This document shows, one piece after another, positions 16,606-25,748 of a stretch of DNA of 64,000 nucleotides (position 1 is the stretch's first letter; each line of letters starts with the position of its first letter). The DNA comes from Glutamicibacter sp. MNS18 (GTDB lineage Bacteria; Actinomycetota; Actinomycetes; Actinomycetales; Micrococcaceae), in the NCBI RefSeq assembly GCF_026107515.2, contig NZ_JAPCHW010000010.1, positions 1 to 64,000 on the forward strand. The letters run 5' to 3'. The notes under the pieces are model-generated. The model worked only from the letters and a program-made list of their open reading frames with translations. It was not told where the DNA came from and did not search any database. The translations under genes were made by a program, and so were the position numbers.

Positions 16606-18534
16606 ATGACCACACTTCGTTCACATACCGTTACCCATGGCCGCAATATGGCCGGTGCCCGCGCCCTGTTCCGTGCCGCAGGGGTGAACGGCGCGGATCT
16701 TGGCCGCAAGCCGATCATCGCCGTCGCCAACAGCTTCACCGAATTCGTTCCCGGCCACACCCACCTGCAGCCGGTGGGACGCATCGTCTCCGACGCGATC
16801 ACCGAAGCTGGTGGCATCCCCCGCGAATTCAACACCATCGCCGTGGATGACGGCATCGCCATGGGCCATGGCGGCATGCTCTACTCGCTGCCCAGCCGCG
16901 ATTTGATCGCCGATTCGGTTGAGTACATGGTCAACGCCCACTGTGCCGATGCGTTGATCTGCATTTCCAACTGCGACAAGATCACCCCGGGCATGCTCAT
17001 GGCCGCACTGCGCCTGAACATCCCCACGGTGTTCGTTTCCGGCGGCCCCATGGAATCGGGCCGCGCCACCCTGGTGGACGGCACCGTGCGCACCCTGGAC
17101 CTGGTGGATGCCATCTCCGAGGCGGTCAACGAGAACGTCTCCGACGCGGATCTGCTGCGCATCGAGGAAGCGGCCTGCCCCACCTGCGGTTCCTGCTCTG
17201 GCATGTTCACCGCCAACTCGATGAACTGCCTGACCGAAGCCATGGGCCTGGCGCTGCCGGGCAACGGCTCCACCCTGGCCACCCATACCGCCCGCAAGGC
17301 ACTCTACGAGAACGCTGGCAAGCTGGTCGTGGACATCTCCAACCGCCACTACGGCCAGAACGACGACACGGTGCTGCCACGCAGCATCGCCACCGAGGCC
17401 GCCTTCGGCAACGCCATGGCCCTGGATATCGCCATGGGCGGCTCGACCAACACCATCCTTCACCTGCTGGCCGCGGCCCGCGAGGCCGAAGTCCAGTTCG
17501 GCCTGGATGAGATCGACGCGGTCTCCCGCCGCGTGCCGTGTCTGGCCAAGGTGGCCCCGAACGCCGCCGGCAACGGGAAGACCTACTACATGGAGGATGT
17601 CCACCGCGCCGGCGGCATCCCGGCGATCCTCGGCGAATTGCGCCGCGGCAGCCTGCTGGACGAGAACGTGCACACCGTACACGCCAAGACCATCGGCGCA
17701 TGGCTTGACGAATGGGATATCCGTGGCGGTAAGGCCAGCGAGGAATCCCTGGCCCTGTGGCACGCCGCTCCCGGTGGCGTACGCTCCTCCACCGCCTTCT
17801 CCCAGTCCGCCCGCTGGGAGGATCTGGACACCGACGCCGCCGAAGGTTGCATCCGCTCGGTGGAGCACGCCTACTCCCAGGACGGCGGCCTGGCCGTGCT
17901 GCGTGGGAACATCGCCGTGGATGGCGCCGTGGTCAAGACCGCCGGCGTGGATCCCTCGATCTGGACCTTCAGCGGCCCGGCCGTGGTCTGCGAATCCCAG
18001 GACGAGGCCGTGGAGAAGATCCTGAACAAGAAGGTCACCGCCGGCGACGTGGTGGTCATCCGCTACGAGGGCCCCAAGGGCGGCCCGGGTATGCAGGAGA
18101 TGCTCTACCCGACCTCGTTCCTCAAGGGCCGTGGCCTGGGCAAGGAATGCGCCCTGATCACCGACGGCCGCTTCTCCGGCGGCACCTCCGGACTGTCCAT
18201 CGGGCACGTCTCCCCGGAGGCGGCCTCGGGCGGCATCATCGCCCTGGTCGAGGATGGGGACCTGATCTCCATCGACATCCCGACCCGTGAGCTGACCCTC
18301 AACGTTCCCGAGGAGGTGCTGGCCGAGCGCCGCGAACGCCTGCTGGCCACCACCGGCTACCGTCCGGCGAACCGCGAACGCGTGGTCTCCCCTGCCCTGC
18401 GCGCCTACGCCGCCATGGCCCTGTCGGCGGACAAGGGCGCCGTGCGCGACGTGGATCGTGTGGAACGCGCCCTGCGCGAGGCCGACGAGCGCGCAGCGGC
18501 CGCTGCCCGGACCGAGGCAACTGCCAAGGCCTGA
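16606..18534 (+). CDS. ilvD: Dihydroxy-acid dehydratase
   Basis: A 642-residue dihydroxy-acid dehydratase of the IlvD/Edd family. It dehydrates 2,3-dihydroxy-isovalerate and 2,3-dihydroxy-3-methylvalerate to the keto acids of valine and isoleucine synthesis. Fe-S ligand motifs are visible as [11 protein letters not shown] and [11 protein letters not shown]. Other family signatures are [19 protein letters not shown] near the N-terminus and [14 protein letters not shown] near the C-terminus. It is slightly longer than the E. coli enzyme (about 616), with an Ala-rich tail. It stands alone, away from other ilv genes, and is transcribed divergently from the XRE regulator. Confidence 0.95.
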   Translation: MTTLRSHTVTHGRNMAGARALFRAAGVNGADLGRKPIIAVANSFTEFVPGHTHLQPVGRIVSDAITEAGGIPREFNTIAVDDGIAMGHGGMLYSLPSRDLIADSVEYMVNAHCADALICISNCDKITPGMLMAALRLNIPTVFVSGGPMESGRATLVDGTVRTLDLVDAISEAVNENVSDADLLRIEEAACPTCGSCSGMFTANSMNCLTEAMGLALPGNGSTLATHTARKALYENAGKLVVDISNRHYGQNDDTVLPRSIATEAAFGNAMALDIAMGGSTNTILHLLAAAREAEVQFGLDEIDAVSRRVPCLAKVAPNAAGNGKTYYMEDVHRAGGIPAILGELRRGSLLDENVHTVHAKTIGAWLDEWDIRGGKASEESLALWHAAPGGVRSSTAFSQSARWEDLDTDAAEGCIRSVEHAYSQDGGLAVLRGNIAVDGAVVKTAGVDPSIWTFSGPAVVCESQDEAVEKILNKKVTAGDVVVIRYEGPKGGPGMQEMLYPTSFLKGRGLGKECALITDGRFSGGTSGLSIGHVSPEAASGGIIALVEDGDLISIDIPTRELTLNVPEEVLAERRERLLATTGYRPANRERVVSPALRAYAAMALSADKGAVRDVDRVERALREADERAAAAARTEATAKA

Positions 18535-18547
18535 CCAACGCCAAGAC

Positions 18548-18588
18548 GGGCCCCGGTGCCTCCACCTGCCGTGGAGGCTTCGGGGCCC
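18548..18588 (+). terminator. Strong hairpin after ilvD
   Basis: GGGCCCCG-GT-GCCTCCAC pairs with GTGGAGGC-TT-CGGGGCCC around CTGCC, 14 bases after the ilvD stop. There is no T-run, but the stem is long and GC-rich. Confidence 0.65.
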
Positions 18589-19029
18589 TGCACATGCATC
18601 CCCGACTGGCGGCAGTCCACCGTCCCGTTGAAAAACCGTCGAAGAGCTGATGGTTCATTGAGTCCAGGGGTTTTCGAGCCGCGATCTGTAGATGCTCGGC
18701 CCTGGCGCGGAACTCAACTGATGCAGATCGTGGCCGTACCTCTCACAACCGAAGAGAGCTCTGCTCTGGGTGCGGTCGCTGAGCGTGAGGATCCATGCCA
18801 GCCCCCTCAACCACCGGGTGTTACCCGATTCCGTTATTCAGGTAGCTATCTGGCCACATCGCTAACTGCGGCTTGGGCCTTGGCGTCCGTCCTCATCTTG
18901 GGCGAGGTCACCCGAGTTGTGCTGGTGTTTCTGATTGGTTTCCTCAATCATTTCCGACAGGGTCTGCTACCGGCGCGTCACCGGAAAAGTGTGCTCTAAC
19001 GCCCGGCAGAAACGGGGCCTTCCGTGCTT
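18589..19029. other. Unassigned stretch, about 440 bases
   Basis: An open frame at 18556-18999 starts inside the ilvD terminator and encodes no recognisable domain. Its hydrophobic segment (LVFLIGFLNHF) is not supported by a start site. The region runs into an IS remnant and is probably decayed DNA. Confidence 0.35.
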
Positions 19030-19074
19030 GTAGGGGCGATTTCATCCGGACCGTACGCACAGACAGCGGGCAAG

Positions 19075-19506
19075 CGCGGTCCGATCAGCCTTGCTCCCCG
19101 GCCAACAGGCCTTCGACCTTGAGCTTTCCACCACACCAACACTCATGCCCGAGGAACCCGCAGCAGTGCTCCAAACCGTCTTGGATTAACAACTGAGCAC
19201 CGACCCCGCACCACCCGCTCCGCCGGCCCCCCTTCCTTACTACCGATAGGGGTCGCGGGCAACGCCACCATCACTCGCACCGGTTTACGGATCCTCTGGG
19301 ACGCCCTGTCCGGCGTATACGACCAGTCCGATTTCAACGACCTGGACGATGAGACCTTCACTAATCTCGTATTGGCCCGCATCATCGGACCGGGCCCCAA
19401 GGACGACACCATCCGGGTGCTGAACAACCTCGGCGCCCGCCCCTGGGCACATCGGCGGCTATCAGTGCCCAGAACGATGCGTCGAACGGAATTACCAACA
19501 GGTTAG
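19075..19506 (+). pseudogene. IS1634-type transposase remnant (N-terminal half)
   Basis: Two pieces of one transposase can be read. First is ALLPGQQAFDLELSTTPTLMPEEPAAVLQTVLD, ending at a stop near 19186. After a disrupted stretch comes TGLRILWDALSGVYDQSDFNDLDDETFTNLVLARIIGPGPKDDTIRVLNNLG-type sequence at about 19276-19437, typical of the N-terminal half of IS1634-family transposases. The catalytic part is missing and the frame ends at 19506. A related remnant in the same orientation lies at about 20575-20800. Confidence 0.65.
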
Positions 19507-19518
19507 GCGTTTACCTTA

Positions 19519-19776
19519 CTAGGTCGCGCGCTTGAGCAGCTCAGAGTCCTCTAGGCTGAGGAACACGTCAATCCGCGGGTCGTTCTTGTCGCCGAGTCGA
19601 CGATTGAGATCTGCGACGGTTTTCGCTGCAGAAACCTTGTGCTTGTAGTAGGTGATTGGCTTCGGATCGGTCAGGCGCTTGCCAGCTGGAGAGATCATCA
19701 CGTACAAACCCTTGCCAGCATCTTTCAAGGTCACCGTGGGGCGACCCTGTGGCTTTGACTTGGTTACTTTAACCAT
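19519..19776 (-). CDS. Small basic protein, 85 residues, unknown
   Basis: A compact basic protein (MVKVTKSKPQGRPTVTL, then GLYVMISPAGKRLTDPKPI, then ADLNRRLGDKNDPRIDVFLSLEDSELLKRAT). No family is recognised. Its ATG follows the stop of the upstream gene with no gap (TAAATG), so it is cotranslated with the membrane protein. It is the third gene of the minus-strand cassette between two IS remnants. The layout, with a membrane protein followed by a small basic protein, is like the cassette at 14908-15576, though the two small proteins do not resemble each other. Confidence 0.55.
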   Translation of the reverse strand: MVKVTKSKPQGRPTVTLKDAGKGLYVMISPAGKRLTDPKPITYYKHKVSAAKTVADLNRRLGDKNDPRIDVFLSLEDSELLKRAT

Positions 19777-20286
19777 TTAGCCTCTCACCTCGCCTTCATC
19801 AGGTTCTTCCATACTACCTTCACCGGGGTCCTGGGATAAGAGGAAATCTTCCGGCATCCGCAAGTCGTCAACCGTCAGGTCATTGAGCACATTGCGGATC
19901 ACAGACGCTTCCTGATCCCTGATTTTCCACATCTTCTTGTTGGCTTTCCTGGCTGCTCGGCGCTGCTTCCTGTCACCAACAGTGGGAAGTTCCTCGGGAA
20001 CGATGGCCTGCAAGAGCTCCACCGAGGTCCGGCGCATCTGCTCGTCTGCGCTCCGGGACAAGTCCAGGGCATACTGCGCCCGTTTCCACCATTGGTCAGC
20101 GTGATCCACCTTCACTCTGAGCCGGAACGTGTTCAGACCGACGACGGCCACTCCAGCCGCGACCAACAGAGTGAGCAGAGGGAGATAGTGCATCACCACA
20201 TCCAGCACGCTGACAACCACATCCCCTGCCTTGCGCAGGAAATCGAGAACTGCCGCACCCCATTCTCCAGGTCTTATCCAATCCAT
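19777..20286 (-). CDS. Membrane-anchored protein, 169 residues, paralogue of 15214-15576
   Basis: An N-terminal membrane segment (about 30-55, LDVVMHYLPLLTLLVAAGVAVVG) is followed by a cytoplasmic region with ADQWWKRAQYALDLSRS. Next is a basic stretch, RKQRRAARKANKK, then VIRNVLNDLTVDDL and a very acidic tail (GEGSMEEPDEGE). The tryptophan-rich motif and the following helix match the 120-residue protein at 15214-15576. I do not recognise the family. It overlaps the upstream 81-codon gene by 13 bases and abuts the downstream 85-codon gene. Its moderate GC content and IS-flanked position suggest an acquired cassette. Confidence 0.6.
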   Translation of the reverse strand: MDWIRPGEWGAAVLDFLRKAGDVVVSVLDVVMHYLPLLTLLVAAGVAVVGLNTFRLRVKVDHADQWWKRAQYALDLSRSADEQMRRTSVELLQAIVPEELPTVGDRKQRRAARKANKKMWKIRDQEASVIRNVLNDLTVDDLRMPEDFLLSQDPGEGSMEEPDEGEVRG

Positions 20287-20519
20287 TCGGACAGCATAAC
20301 CTTTAGCCGGGAGATTCCAGATCGCAGCATGCGGCCGGCAAGAATGCTCCTGGCGGCCTCGTGCAGTTCATCAACGCTGAAAGTCCGGCCGATCTCATCG
20401 CTCACCGAACAGGCAACTCCCATGGGTTCCGACATGCAACCTGCTAGGTATTCAACACCCTGCCAGTGCGCGCGCAGGTTGGTCTCCTCGGCGTCCGTCC
20501 TCACCGTGGGTGAGGCCAT
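20274..20519 (-). CDS. Small protein, 81 residues, unknown, first gene of cassette
   Basis: Sequence MASPTVRTDAEETNLRAHWQ to MLSEWIG, with a helical middle (VDELHEAARSILAGRMLRSG). It overlaps the next gene by 13 bases in another frame. No ribosome site lies before the ATG at 20519, and the sequence immediately upstream merges into an IS remnant. The original promoter and start may therefore have been altered by that insertion. No domain is recognised. Confidence 0.45.
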   Translation of the reverse strand: MASPTVRTDAEETNLRAHWQGVEYLAGCMSEPMGVACSVSDEIGRTFSVDELHEAARSILAGRMLRSGISRLKVMLSEWIG

Positions 20520-20574
20520 CTGGGGTGTACCGGTGCTTCTGGCTGCTCTCCTCGATCACTCCTGCCGAGCCCTG

Positions 20575-20800
20575 CAGTGGAAAACGCAGCAGCATGGTCC
20601 TGAACATCAAGCGTTTTGGATCCGCGCACACTCCCGGAGGAACTCGCACCACTGGAAACCGCTGCCGAACAAGCCCTGCTCCCCGGGGCAACCGGCCTTC
20701 GATCTTGGACTTTCCACCCCACCAGCGCCAAAGCCCGAGGAGCCCGGATCAGCGACCCAACCCGTGGTCCCCACGCGGTTGCCCAACACGTGGGCGACTA
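20575..20800 (+). pseudogene. Second IS1634-type transposase remnant (N-terminus)
   Basis: Across two frames one can read SSMVLNIKRFGSAHTP, then EELAPLETAAEQALLPG, then GQPAFDLGLSTPPAPKPEEPGSA. This is the usual N-terminus of IS1634-type transposases (a ...HLGSAHT-x-EEL... pattern). The stretch around GCTCCCCGG to GCCCGAGGA is clearly homologous to 19090-19170. Frameshifts separate the pieces and the rest of the gene is absent. With the other remnant it brackets the three-gene cassette, both in the plus orientation. Confidence 0.6.
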
Positions 20801-20857
20801 GGCAAATTCATGTGCCGACCTCTTTTATCCCGGCCCGCAATCGGCAAGACTGGGAGT

Positions 20858-21520
20858 ATGACGAAACGGGCACACCAGGGATTCAAGAACCGCGAGCAGG
20901 CCGGTGCCTCACTGGGGCTGGCCCTGGCCACCGACCTGCCGGCCGGCGAATACGTCGTGCTGGGACTCTTGCGTGGCGGTGTGCCCATTGCCGCCGAAGT
21001 CGCCCGTGCCCTCGGCTCCTCCCTGGGTGCACTGGCAGTACGCAAGCTCGGTGTTCCCAACAACCCCGAGCTGGCCATCGGTGCCCTGGCAACCTACCAT
21101 GGGCAGACCGCGCGGGTACTGAACGAAGAACTCCATCGCCGGGTCAGCAGGAGCTTCGGTCCCGGCCCGTTGGAGGACGCGGAAATCGAAACCCACGAGG
21201 CGCTGGAGGAGCTGGCCGGGAAATTCGCCGACTACGCACCGGAGCTGGAAGGACGCATCGTGGTGGTCTGCGATGACGGGCTAGCGACCGGGGCCACGAT
21301 GAAAGCTGGTCTGGAACTGGCCCGCCGGTTCAAGCCGTCCCTGCTCATCTCCGCCATACCGGTCGCCCCACCGGAGGAACTCGAAGAGCTCTCCAGCTAC
21401 GCGGACCGCACCTTTGCGTTGGTGCGGCCACGTGAGTTCACCGCGGTCGGTGCCTACTACGAGGACTTCGCAGCCGTCGAGGAAGACCAAGTGCTGGAGC
21501 TCTTGCGCACCATTACCTGA
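20858..21520 (+). CDS. Phosphoribosyltransferase family protein
   Basis: A 220-residue type I phosphoribosyltransferase-fold protein. The PRPP-binding loop is visible as IVVVCDDGLATGATM (about 135-149), and LRGGVPIAAEVARAL is the N-terminal substrate-side loop. Homologues often act on purines or pyrimidines or are of unknown substrate; this one is of the stand-alone predicted type. The ATG at 20858 follows GGGAG closely. The upstream open frame in the same phase is the IS remnant, so it is not part of the gene. It converges with the MFS exporter gene; no operon. Confidence 0.8.
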   Translation: MTKRAHQGFKNREQAGASLGLALATDLPAGEYVVLGLLRGGVPIAAEVARALGSSLGALAVRKLGVPNNPELAIGALATYHGQTARVLNEELHRRVSRSFGPGPLEDAEIETHEALEELAGKFADYAPELEGRIVVVCDDGLATGATMKAGLELARRFKPSLLISAIPVAPPEELEELSSYADRTFALVRPREFTAVGAYYEDFAAVEEDQVLELLRTIT

Positions 21521-21556
21521 GCCAACGGCCTCAAGTCGCTTGTGACGTTCGAATGT

Positions 21557-23056
21557 TCAGTGTCCAAGGACGTCGGCGATCTCGTGTCCCTTCCGTTGAT
21601 CGATGATCGCCACGACCAGGGTCAGCACCACCATCACCGTGATGGCTACGAAGCCCACGGTCATCGCCGTGTGCCAGGCGCCCGTGGCGTGCTGCGTGGC
21701 GTAGAAGATTGCGGTGATCACCGCAATGCCCACTGCGGTGCCTATACGCTGCGAGGTCTGCATGAGGCCTCCGGCGCTGCCCGAGTTGGCCACCGGGACA
21801 TCCATCAGGGTCAGGGCTTGGTTCGGTGAGATGATCGCACCCTGCGCCAACCCGATAAAGCTCAGCGTCAGCAGCAACCACCAGATGCTCAAGAAGCCAC
21901 CGGCGTGCAGTTCCACCACCGCCATCGTGGTCAATAGCCCTGCCAAGGCGCTGATGATCCCCCAGATGACCAGTTTGCGTCCCAGCTGAACCACGTATTT
22001 GCCGGCCATATGCGAGCTCCACGCCGAGACGAGGGCTGCCGGCAGACCGATCAAGCCCGCCTCCAACGGGCTCAGCCCCTGGCCTTGCTGCACGTACACG
22101 GCTACCAGCACCCAGACACTGGTCACCCCCATGAAGTAGAGCCCGGCAATGATATTCCCCAGGGTGAAGGAACGGATCTTGAACAGTTCCAGGTCCACCA
22201 TCGGTTCCCTGCCCCGGTTCTTGTAGCTCTTCTCCCAGAGGATCCAGGCACCAAGCAATGCCATGGATCCGGGCAACAGCCACCAGGCCCAGGGGGTCTC
22301 GCGGGCCACCACGAAGGGCAACATCAACGCGAGGATACTCAGCCCCAACATCAGGCAACCCACCGGATCCAGATCCACGGCGGGACGTTTGGGCTTGACG
22401 TTGCCCCTGCCCTGCGTGGTGGCAGCCGGTTCAGTGAAACTGCGGTGCAACAGCGGGCGGGGAAGCCAGCGGATGGCCAGCAGGATCGCCAGCAGCCCGA
22501 TCGGGACGTTCACCAGGAAGGTGGAGCGCCACCCCAGGTTCTCGCCGAGGCCCTGCACCAGGAATCCACCCAGCACCGGGCCGATCGCCACCGAGAAACC
22601 GACCACTGTACCCAGGGCCCCGTAGGCACGTCCCCGCTCGGCCCCGTGGAAATGCTGCTGGATCATGCCCAGCACCTGCGGGTTCAGCAGGCCCGAACCA
22701 AGCCCCTGGATGAAGCGGGCAGCGTTCAGACTGGTGGCATCCGGCGCGAAGCCGGCCATCACCGAGGCCAGGGTGAAGATCACCAAGCCGGTGAGGAAAA
22801 TGACCCCGCGGCCGAATACGTCCCCGGCCCGACCGGCGGCCACCAGCACCACGCCGAAGGTCAACGCGTATCCGGAAAGTACCCACTGGATATCCGATTC
22901 GGTGGCACCCAGGGTGTTCTGGATCGCCGGCAACACCACATTGACGATACTTACGCCAATCAGCGACATGAACATCGTGGCCAGCAGCACGATCAGCATC
23001 TTCCACCGGGCGGCCGAAGACATTGGCTCCGATCCGGATCCCCCGCGCTTTTCCAT
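21557..23056 (-). CDS. DHA2-family MFS multidrug exporter
   Basis: A 499-residue, 14-helix major facilitator of the EmrB/QacA (DHA2) type, a proton-driven exporter of drugs or toxic metabolites. Family motifs are GYALTFGVVLVAAGRAGDVFGRG (motif A region between helices 2 and 3) and the GSGLLNPQVLGMIQQHF and GPVLGGFLVQ segments (motif C region in helix 5). A long charged loop with a Pro/Lys stretch (GRGNVKPKRPAVDLDP) lies mid-protein, as usual. The start has AAGGGA four bases upstream. No regulator gene is adjacent. Confidence 0.88.
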   Translation of the reverse strand: MEKRGGSGSEPMSSAARWKMLIVLLATMFMSLIGVSIVNVVLPAIQNTLGATESDIQWVLSGYALTFGVVLVAAGRAGDVFGRGVIFLTGLVIFTLASVMAGFAPDATSLNAARFIQGLGSGLLNPQVLGMIQQHFHGAERGRAYGALGTVVGFSVAIGPVLGGFLVQGLGENLGWRSTFLVNVPIGLLAILLAIRWLPRPLLHRSFTEPAATTQGRGNVKPKRPAVDLDPVGCLMLGLSILALMLPFVVARETPWAWWLLPGSMALLGAWILWEKSYKNRGREPMVDLELFKIRSFTLGNIIAGLYFMGVTSVWVLVAVYVQQGQGLSPLEAGLIGLPAALVSAWSSHMAGKYVVQLGRKLVIWGIISALAGLLTTMAVVELHAGGFLSIWWLLLTLSFIGLAQGAIISPNQALTLMDVPVANSGSAGGLMQTSQRIGTAVGIAVITAIFYATQHATGAWHTAMTVGFVAITVMVVLTLVVAIIDQRKGHEIADVLGH

Positions 23057-23762
23057 GAATTCCCTTCACCCGCACGTCACAAGGCACACCAAAAGATGCC
23101 ACCCCTAGACGGAAGGCTATCGGATAATCGATGGTTTGGAGCTACAAGGCACAACCTACAGACTCATCGGCGGAGTTTGCCGACCAACAGGCGAGTTTTT
23201 GCCAATCGCCCTTGGCCAGCGCGACCCCGCTGGGTGTACCTTTCCGAGACCTCCGGTCAGACCGGAATTCGCGAGTAGAAGCCTGCTGAACGCTATACCT
23301 CTGGGTTGTCGCGGAGACAGAGTCGGCCGGCTGGTTCAGGGTGTGGCCGTTGTCCGGCACTCGCGCCAGGCCAGCAAGGAATTCCACAGTCCTGAGAGTT
23401 GTTCATTCTCCTGTCTTTTAGCCAAGGATCCCCTGGGTGTTAGCCCGCGGATGGTGAGGGCGTTGCGGTGGTCCCGGCAGATTTACATTCTGGACTACCG
23501 AATTAGCCTTTACATGAGCGCGCCGTACCACACCGAGCAAAGCTTGTGAGGCTTTGTCCGACGCCAGCTTTGTCGCCCGGATCTTCTCGTGCTTTCGCCA
23601 CTCCCGTCAGGGATTACGCCGCGACTGTCGCGCCCAACGGCAGGTTCTTCGCGACACGGATCGTCGGCATGACCAAGCGATCCCGTTCCTTCTGCGGAGA
23701 TTCGGTTCCCCGGCATCATCCCGCGAATGATTGGTAGGACTATATGGTCGGATAACGCCACC
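23057..23762. other. Long intergenic region, about 700 bases
   Basis: It lies between the exporter promoter and the 3' end of the hydrolase gene. Short frames on both strands (23142-23387 minus, 23136-23549 plus, 23510-23803 minus) lack start signals and domains. I see no tRNA and no clear repeat. The length hints at decayed genes at the edge of an acquired segment. Confidence 0.35.
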
Positions 23763-25553
23763 TTATTCGGTGTCGGGGTCTTCGCCGGGCTCCATTCCCT
23801 CAAGGCGTAGGAATTCCAAAGCCCGTTCTACGGCGGTAATCTTCTTCTTCAATTCGGCCAGACCCGCCGATGACCCGTCAGAATATTCATCAAGTCGCTC
23901 GTACTCGCGCCGCACCTGGATCTCGATTTCGACCAGTGTTTTCCATATGGACGGGTCAGGAGGAAGCCCTTGGTTCTTGCGCAGGATCGCCGCAGTGAGC
24001 ATTCGTTCAATTACTGCCTCCATCGCCACCGCCGAGGTGCCGGGACTTGCAAGTCCGTAGGCGATACTGCCGCCGCCCACACCAACGAGTGAACCAGCCG
24101 TGATCAGCCCACCGACCATTCCACCCGGGCCAAAGGTAGCCAATGCACTGGTCAACACCGCTGCCCCTGCCAAACCGGGAGCCGCCGCCAAGGCAAGCCC
24201 ACCGGTGGCTGCCACAAGAGCCACAGCGCCAAGTCCAACGACTCCCCATTTCTTCCAGTTGAGCGATCGACCTCCGTTGAGGACTTCGGTGGCCCGTTTC
24301 GCCGACTTGAAGACCTCTTCGCCAAACTTACTGGTCAGCCCATGTTCTGCTGTCAAGTCACGTAGCGCCTGTTCTTTGATATCCATTGACACCGTGATCT
24401 CAAACGGAGCAATGATGTTCTCCGACGCGATCCCGATCATTGGCTCGATGGCATCGTCGATTGCCAGGTAGGGGCCCGGAAACGGTTCGGGAACGTCAGC
24501 GTCCTGATCGGACAGGTCAAAGGCCAGCCTCGAGACAAAATGGGGCGTCGGTCGTCCTTCTCTTTCATTCCACCGCTGTAATCCATCGACGAGTGTCGCT
24601 TGCACTTGGCGCAATGCCCCGGAATAACGATCCTTCAAGTCGCCTTCAAGTCGTCCGTTAATCAGATGCGCATATCGAAGCGCCAGTAAGGCAATTCTTT
24701 CCGTTTCATTCGGTTGAACATCGAGCACATGGCTTACTTTGACGATTTCCTTGGACTTTGATCCGAATAGCGCGTACCCGACTGCCTCGGCCACTACTGG
24801 ATCTGAGAAATAGGTCCTGGCTCGATGGGCGGATGGTCCGGGCTTGGATGTAATTCGATGATCGGTCATCCATGGAAATACGGAGCACACTCCACGGTGG
24901 GAGGCTACCGGATCCTGATCATTCCAGATATTGACCCACCACGACAGATGCGTCGGAGGGTCCTTCAAATCGCTTCCTAATTTCTCGACATCAAAGCTCC
25001 GATGGCCCAATGGACTGCCGATAGTCACCATCCCTACCACTTCGATGTCGCTGGGAAGACGAAGTAAAAGATCTGCGGCAATCACCGAACCGAGGCTGTG
25101 GCCGACAATCACTATGCGGCCCTTGGCCGGTATTCTCTTGAGAATCCGCGCCAGCACTCCAGCACGGATTCGTTCATTGCGCATGTAGTTCGAAGCCTGT
25201 GTAAAGAACTTCGTGGAAAAGGCAACGTCAATGATGCTTTCACCTAATGGCCAACCATTCCCACTATCGTGCCGGCCGAGTTTGAACTCCAGTCCGGCCA
25301 TGCGATGCTCGAATTCGCGCCTGCAGAGTCCGGCTTCCGAACGTCGCGGTCGTTTATACGTGATTGGTGGGACTCCGTCGAATTCGTCAGCCCCTTTCAA
25401 CGCATGTGCAAACTTGGGAACAATCAATTCCACGTCATCGAGCGACGGGTACTCTGCATCGACCAGCGACTGAGATAGCCGGTCCTTCCAATCGTTTTGC
25501 GGATCCCCGTCACCCACTCCATGTAAGAACAGCAGAATTGTCTTATTAGTCAA
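23763..25553 (-). CDS. Alpha/beta-hydrolase fused to a glycine-rich membrane segment
   Basis: A 596-residue protein of unusual design. Residues 1-230 resemble a lipase/esterase-like alpha/beta hydrolase: ILLFLHGVGDGDP (oxyanion region), the nucleophile elbow VIVGHSLGSVIAADLL with its Ser at about 150, and a later His region (NDQDPVASHRG). About 230-420 is a helical linker. About 445-520 is a long Gly/Ala-rich hydrophobic segment (VVGLGAVALVAATGG, GPGGMVGGLITAGSLVGVGG), like membrane-inserting or glycine-zipper regions. The end is a coiled, acidic tail. Base composition is visibly lower in GC than its neighbours. It stands alone. A membrane-damaging effector, for example in phage defence, is possible but unproven. 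Confidence 0.6.
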   Translation of the reverse strand: MTNKTILLFLHGVGDGDPQNDWKDRLSQSLVDAEYPSLDDVELIVPKFAHALKGADEFDGVPPITYKRPRRSEAGLCRREFEHRMAGLEFKLGRHDSGNGWPLGESIIDVAFSTKFFTQASNYMRNERIRAGVLARILKRIPAKGRIVIVGHSLGSVIAADLLLRLPSDIEVVGMVTIGSPLGHRSFDVEKLGSDLKDPPTHLSWWVNIWNDQDPVASHRGVCSVFPWMTDHRITSKPGPSAHRARTYFSDPVVAEAVGYALFGSKSKEIVKVSHVLDVQPNETERIALLALRYAHLINGRLEGDLKDRYSGALRQVQATLVDGLQRWNEREGRPTPHFVSRLAFDLSDQDADVPEPFPGPYLAIDDAIEPMIGIASENIIAPFEITVSMDIKEQALRDLTAEHGLTSKFGEEVFKSAKRATEVLNGGRSLNWKKWGVVGLGAVALVAATGGLALAAAPGLAGAAVLTSALATFGPGGMVGGLITAGSLVGVGGGSIAYGLASPGTSAVAMEAVIERMLTAAILRKNQGLPPDPSIWKTLVEIEIQVRREYERLDEYSDGSSAGLAELKKKITAVERALEFLRLEGMEPGEDPDTE

Positions 25554-25748
25554 CGCAAACCCCCATAGGTCTTACTGACCTGCCGAACTAAATCAAGTCA
25601 CTCACAAAATTATGATCCGATTCTAACCAAGTCATAGGTAGTTTTGCTTCGTTCCGAAAATATTAAATGCCTTGGCTATATCCACGAGCGCAGTAGCTGG
25701 CGTTGCGGGGCACCTACGGTTTATCCCACATCCAGCCGCCTGCAACGG

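Noticed and set aside
16621-18207. 528-codon minus-strand frame opposite ilvD
   Set aside because: Mirror frame of a well-supported ilvD gene with no family features of its own.
18556-18999. 147-codon plus-strand frame after ilvD
   Set aside because: Starts within the ilvD terminator hairpin, has no domain, and runs into an IS remnant.
23142-23387. Short minus-strand frame in the 700-base gap
   Set aside because: No start signal, no domain, codon use not gene-like.
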